8,625 bases of DNA from Methanosarcinales archaeon (lineage in GTDB: Archaea > Nanobdellota > Nanobdellia > Woesearchaeales > CG1-02-33-12): assembly GCA_017610505.1 (NCBI GenBank), contig JAFCBX010000025.1, positions 1 to 8,625 on the forward strand, in the 5' to 3' direction. Shown one piece after another: positions 6,664 through 8,625 of this stretch. Made by a program: the position numbers and the translations under genes. Each line of letters starts with the position of its first letter. Within the stretch, counting starts at the first letter, position 1. Below the pieces are notes generated by a model that was given only the letters and a program-made list of their open reading frames with translations, ran no database searches and had not been told where the DNA came from.

Positions 6664-6673
6664 TTTATATATA
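6664..6673 (+). promoter_or_regulatory. TATA box of the HIT operon (leaderless promoter)
   Basis: TTTATATATA is a near-ideal archaeal TATA box, and its centre lies about 25-27 bases before the ATG at 6694. GGAAAT directly upstream (6658-6663) fits a purine-rich BRE. Transcription would then begin at or beside the ATG. The GAGG at 6674-6677 is 16 bases from the ATG, too far to act as a normal Shine-Dalgarno, which supports leaderless initiation. Confidence 0.7.
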
Positions 6674-6693
6674 GAGGAAATTTAAGTAAAGCT

Positions 6694-7410
6694 ATGGTAA
6701 CTGAAGAGGAATTAGCAAATATGTCTCCTGAGCAGATTCAGGAATTGCAGAAGCAGAACTGCATATTCTGCCATATTATTTCTGGAAAGGTTGCCTCAAA
6801 AAAAATCTATGAGGATGATAAGGTTTTGGCAATACTTGATATAAACCCTGCTAATCCGGGGCACATACTTCTATTAATAAAAGAACATTATCAGGTAATG
6901 CCTCAGATTCCAGATGATGAAATTAGCCATATATTTATGGTTGCAAAGGCAATTTCCCATGCATGCCTAAAGGCATTAAAAGCACAGGGCACAAACATAT
7001 TCATTGCAAACGGTGCACTTGCAGGCCAGAAAGCCCCACATTTCATGTTGCATATAATACCAAGGGCAAATGTTGATGGAATAAAAATTTTTGACTTGCC
7101 TGAAAAAGATATTCCAGATGATGTGTTAGATCAAATCAGAGCAGGATTAACTAATAAAATCAATGAGCTTCTTGGCATTAAGACAGAAGAGCCTGTTGTT
7201 TTGGATAAAAAACCTGAAGAGATTGGAACTAAATCTGAAAAAGAAAAGCATGAAGAGAAAAAAATCAAAGAACCTGAAGAAAGACCAAAACAAGAAAAAA
7301 GTGGGAATAAGAAGGAAGAAACAAAAGAAATCAAAAAAAGAGAACAAAAGCCAGAGATTGACCTTGATGATATATCAAATTTTATAATAAAAAATGAGCC
7401 AAAAAAATAA
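6694..7410 (+). CDS. HIT-domain protein with charged C-terminal extension; central active-site His replaced by Met
   Basis: HIT-superfamily proteins bind nucleotides and usually hydrolyse or transfer nucleotidyl groups. Residues about 22-160 carry the fold: NCIFCHIISG with Cys23 and Cys26 (zinc-type pair of the HINT-like branch), KIYEDDKVLAILDINPANPGHILL (38-61), the KEH at 63-65, NIFIANGALAGQKAPHF (101-117) and the signature region HFMLHIIPR (116-124). The canonical signature is H-x-H-x-H. Here His116 and His120 are kept but the middle residue, the nucleophile in hydrolytic members, is Met118. Ordinary hydrolase activity is therefore doubtful. Residues about 162-222 form a disordered Lys/Glu-rich linker, followed by EIDLDDISNFIIKNE, a possible short docking helix. 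A leaderless TATA box fixes the start. It overlaps the next gene, a paralogue, by 17 bases. The fold is confident; biochemical activity and ligand are unknown. Confidence 0.9.
   Translation: MVTEEELANMSPEQIQELQKQNCIFCHIISGKVASKKIYEDDKVLAILDINPANPGHILLLIKEHYQVMPQIPDDEISHIFMVAKAISHACLKALKAQGTNIFIANGALAGQKAPHFMLHIIPRANVDGIKIFDLPEKDIPDDVLDQIRAGLTNKINELLGIKTEEPVVLDKKPEEIGTKSEKEKHEEKKIKEPEERPKQEKSGNKKEETKEIKKREQKPEIDLDDISNFIIKNEPKK
7177..7359 (+). other. Low-complexity Lys/Glu linker of the first HIT protein
   Basis: Encodes residues about 162-222, almost only Lys, Glu, Pro, Ile and a few polar residues, with no hydrophobic core, so it is probably disordered. It begins with the block PVVLDKKPEEI (168-177), whose counterpart PVRLDKKIEKI occurs at 152-162 of the second HIT protein. 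The linker is therefore an expansion downstream of a shared motif. Confidence 0.7.
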
Positions 7411-7927
7411 CTGCGAGTTTTGCCAGATTATAGGAAAGAAAATAAACGCAAAAAGGATTTTTGAGGATGAAAAAGCCCTGGCTATTCTCAGCCCGCATCC
7501 TTGCTGTGCAGGCCACATTCTTTTAATGCCAAAAGAGCATTTTTCAATAATAGAACAGGTTCCAGATTATTTAATAGCACATTTATCAAAAATAACTAAT
7601 AAGATCTCAATTGCTGTTTTTGAGGCCTTGCAAGCCAAGGGAACAAACATCCTGATACAAAATGGTATTACAGCTGGCCAAAAAACAAATCACTTTATGA
7701 TTCATATTATCCCAAGGAAAGAGAATGATGGCCTTGATTTCCAGTGGCAGCCTAAACAGCTAAACCAAGAACAAATGTCAACCATTGAATTAAATCTTAA
7801 AGAAGCAACAAAGGGAATTGGTGATTTTGAGAAAGAGGAAAAAAAGCCAGTCAGGCTTGATAAAAAAATAGAAAAGATTGATAAAGAAGAAAATTATCTT
7901 ATTAAACAGCTTAACAGAATACCATAA
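7394..7927 (+). CDS. Second HIT-domain protein, tandem paralogue, also lacking the central active-site His
   Basis: 177 residues, clearly homologous to the preceding protein along the whole HIT domain. It shows NCEFCQIIGKKI with Cys7 and Cys10, RIFEDEKALAILSPHPCCAGHILLMPKEH (21-49), NILIQNGITAGQKTNHF (85-101) and HFMIHIIPRKENDG (100-113). As in the first copy, the signature is H-x-M-x-H (His100, Met102, His104), so the loss of the middle histidine predates the duplication or is selected in both. An extra Cys pair (37-38) is specific to this copy. The tail lacks the long charged linker but keeps PVRLDKKIEKI and ends in ENYLIKQLNRIP. The ATG lies inside the end of the upstream gene (17-base overlap, different frame) without a visible Shine-Dalgarno, so translation may depend on the upstream gene. 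A partnership such as a heterodimer is possible, since HIT proteins form dimers, but this is inference. Confidence 0.9.
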   Translation: MSQKNNCEFCQIIGKKINAKRIFEDEKALAILSPHPCCAGHILLMPKEHFSIIEQVPDYLIAHLSKITNKISIAVFEALQAKGTNILIQNGITAGQKTNHFMIHIIPRKENDGLDFQWQPKQLNQEQMSTIELNLKEATKGIGDFEKEEKKPVRLDKKIEKIDKEENYLIKQLNRIP

Positions 7928-7930
7928 AAA

Positions 7931-7938
7931 GAGGGTGA
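7931..7938 (+). promoter_or_regulatory. Shine-Dalgarno site of the secreted-protein gene
   Basis: GAGGGTGA lies in the 12-base gap after the second HIT gene and just before the ATG at 7940. It contains both GAGG (spacing five) and the archaeal-type GGTGA (spacing one). It fixes the start of the downstream gene and marks it as an internal operon gene. Confidence 0.7.
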
Positions 7939-7939
7939 A

Positions 7940-8625
7940 ATGAAAAAATTAGTCATGATATTAATGATGTGCCTGGCTCTTGCCCCTTTTGCCAATGCAA
8001 TTACTCCTTTTGTTGCAAAATGTGATGATTCTGGCTCTGTAACAATACGCTCTGATCAAAATATTGATGGCAAGGTATATGGCACTAAAGACCGCAAAAC
8101 ATGGTTTGAGGTTCCAGGAGAGTGGAATGATGGCCTAACTATTTTTAAGTCAGAGGATATGATTCTTAATGATAACTTTAACTACAGGCTTAAGATAGAT
8201 TCTCCAGGAGTTTATACTGTAGATGTATACTGCCCAGGTTATAAATTTAGTTGCAAGGAATTGAATATATCAATAAACAGCTGTTATAAAAGGGCTGGTG
8301 TTTTTTCTGCTGATTTTAACTCAGTTAATCATAATGGAATTTATGATTTAAAATATATGTTTGAAACTAATGAAGGCAGGTTAATTGTTCATGGCCCACT
8401 AATGTACAGCAAGGAAACTGAGGATATGACAATAGGCTATTTAGGAGACAATCATTATTTGCTTAATTTAAAGACAGATTTTGAAATAATAAAATTTTCA
8501 ATTACACATGACAAATGCAGTAGTAAAAATGACAATTATTATAGGTATGCTGAGATGTACTGCAATAAAACTTCTTGTATTGCAAACAGAGACTGCAAGG
8601 CTAGTGAATACTGTGATAAGAATGA
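7940..8625 (+). CDS. Secreted cysteine-rich protein (partial, runs off the window)
   Basis: The frame is open from the ATG at 7940 to the window end: 228 codons without a stop. The N-terminus MKKLVMILMMCLALAPFANA is a clear Sec-type signal peptide with a likely cleavage after Ala20, so the protein is exported or surface-attached. The mature part starts with a beta-rich region (about 24-115: repeated short strands, a TWFEVPGEW segment and PGVYTVDVYCPG), suggestive of an Ig-like sandwich. A second beta-rich region follows (about 120-190). From about 193 cysteines become dense (193, 208, 213, 219, 225), with the small module C-N-K-T-S-C, then R-D-C, then S-E-Y-C-D. This resembles short disulfide-rich modules common in predicted extracellular proteins of DPANN archaea. 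There are nine cysteines after the signal peptide in the visible part. I do not recognise the family. A strong Shine-Dalgarno and a 12-base gap tie it to the HIT operon. Confidence 0.8.
   Translation, partial: MKKLVMILMMCLALAPFANAITPFVAKCDDSGSVTIRSDQNIDGKVYGTKDRKTWFEVPGEWNDGLTIFKSEDMILNDNFNYRLKIDSPGVYTVDVYCPGYKFSCKELNISINSCYKRAGVFSADFNSVNHNGIYDLKYMFETNEGRLIVHGPLMYSKETEDMTIGYLGDNHYLLNLKTDFEIIKFSITHDKCSSKNDNYYRYAEMYCNKTSCIANRDCKASEYCDKN

Larger units (their letters stand above)
6599..6693. promoter_or_regulatory. Divergent intergenic promoter region between the glycan cluster and the HIT operon
   Basis: These 95 bases separate two genes transcribed away from each other and contain a TATA-like element for each direction, both placed for leaderless transcripts. 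Two other small structures are visible. An imperfect inverted repeat, AATACAAA (6602-6609) with TTTGTGTT (6614-6621), lies between the minus-strand TATA and its gene. An exact 9-base direct repeat, AGGAAATTT (6657-6665 and 6675-6683), brackets the plus-strand TATA box. Either could be a regulator site, but AT-rich DNA makes such matches by chance. Confidence 0.6.

Noticed and set aside
7131..7347. Minus-strand open frames rich in Phe and Ser
   Set aside because: They are the complement of the A-rich Lys/Glu linker of the first HIT gene; the composition explains the lack of stops.
7163..7387. Plus-strand 74-codon frame rich in Lys
   Set aside because: It is a shifted frame within the HIT gene's low-complexity A-rich linker, with no start signal.

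Overview
The window looks archaeal, most likely from a small-genome, AT-rich DPANN-type lineage (Woesearchaeota/Pacearchaeota-like). Three things point that way. TATA boxes sit about 26-28 bases before several start codons, which implies leaderless mRNAs. Those start codons lack Shine-Dalgarno sequences, while downstream operon genes have GGAG or GGTGA-type sites. Gene packing is very tight. The lineage is inferred from gene style, not from a marker gene.

Left and centre (238-6598, minus strand) hold a surface-glycan cluster of six genes. In transcription order these are: a four-TM GT-A glycosyltransferase of the dolichol/polyprenyl-phosphate sugar synthase type (6598-5453), a GT4 GT-B glycosyltransferase (5416-4280), an 89-residue membrane protein resembling the N-terminus of DUF1616 proteins (4204-3935), a GT2 glycosyltransferase (3920-2988), an ABC-2 polysaccharide permease (Wzm type, 2988-2227) and its ATPase (Wzt type, 2226-238). 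The last three overlap or abut and are clearly co-transcribed. The ensemble fits ABC-transporter-dependent export: glycosyltransferases build a lipid-linked glycan on the cytoplasmic side, Wzm/Wzt exports it, and the C-terminal Wzt domain recognises the finished chain.

The most unusual item is the Wzt protein. It has 662 residues because about 285 lysine/glutamate-rich, helical, coiled-coil-like residues separate the ATPase domain from the glycan-binding domain. A second coiled-coil protein with 25-residue repeats (1-241, plus strand, only its end present) runs into it tail-to-tail with a 4-base overlap. A coiled-coil chain-length ruler, like the one described for the WbdD/Wzt systems of E. 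coli O9a, is an attractive but unproven reading.

Right (6694-8625, plus strand) is a divergent operon: two tandem HIT-domain proteins that overlap by 17 bases, followed 12 bases later by a secreted cysteine-rich protein cut off by the window end. Both HIT proteins keep the outer histidines of the HxHxH signature but have methionine in place of the central histidine, which is the catalytic nucleophile in hydrolytic members of the family. The 95-base divergent intergenic region carries a TATA box for each direction. I see no RNA genes, mobile elements or CRISPR arrays, and no gene-free stretch above 300 bases.
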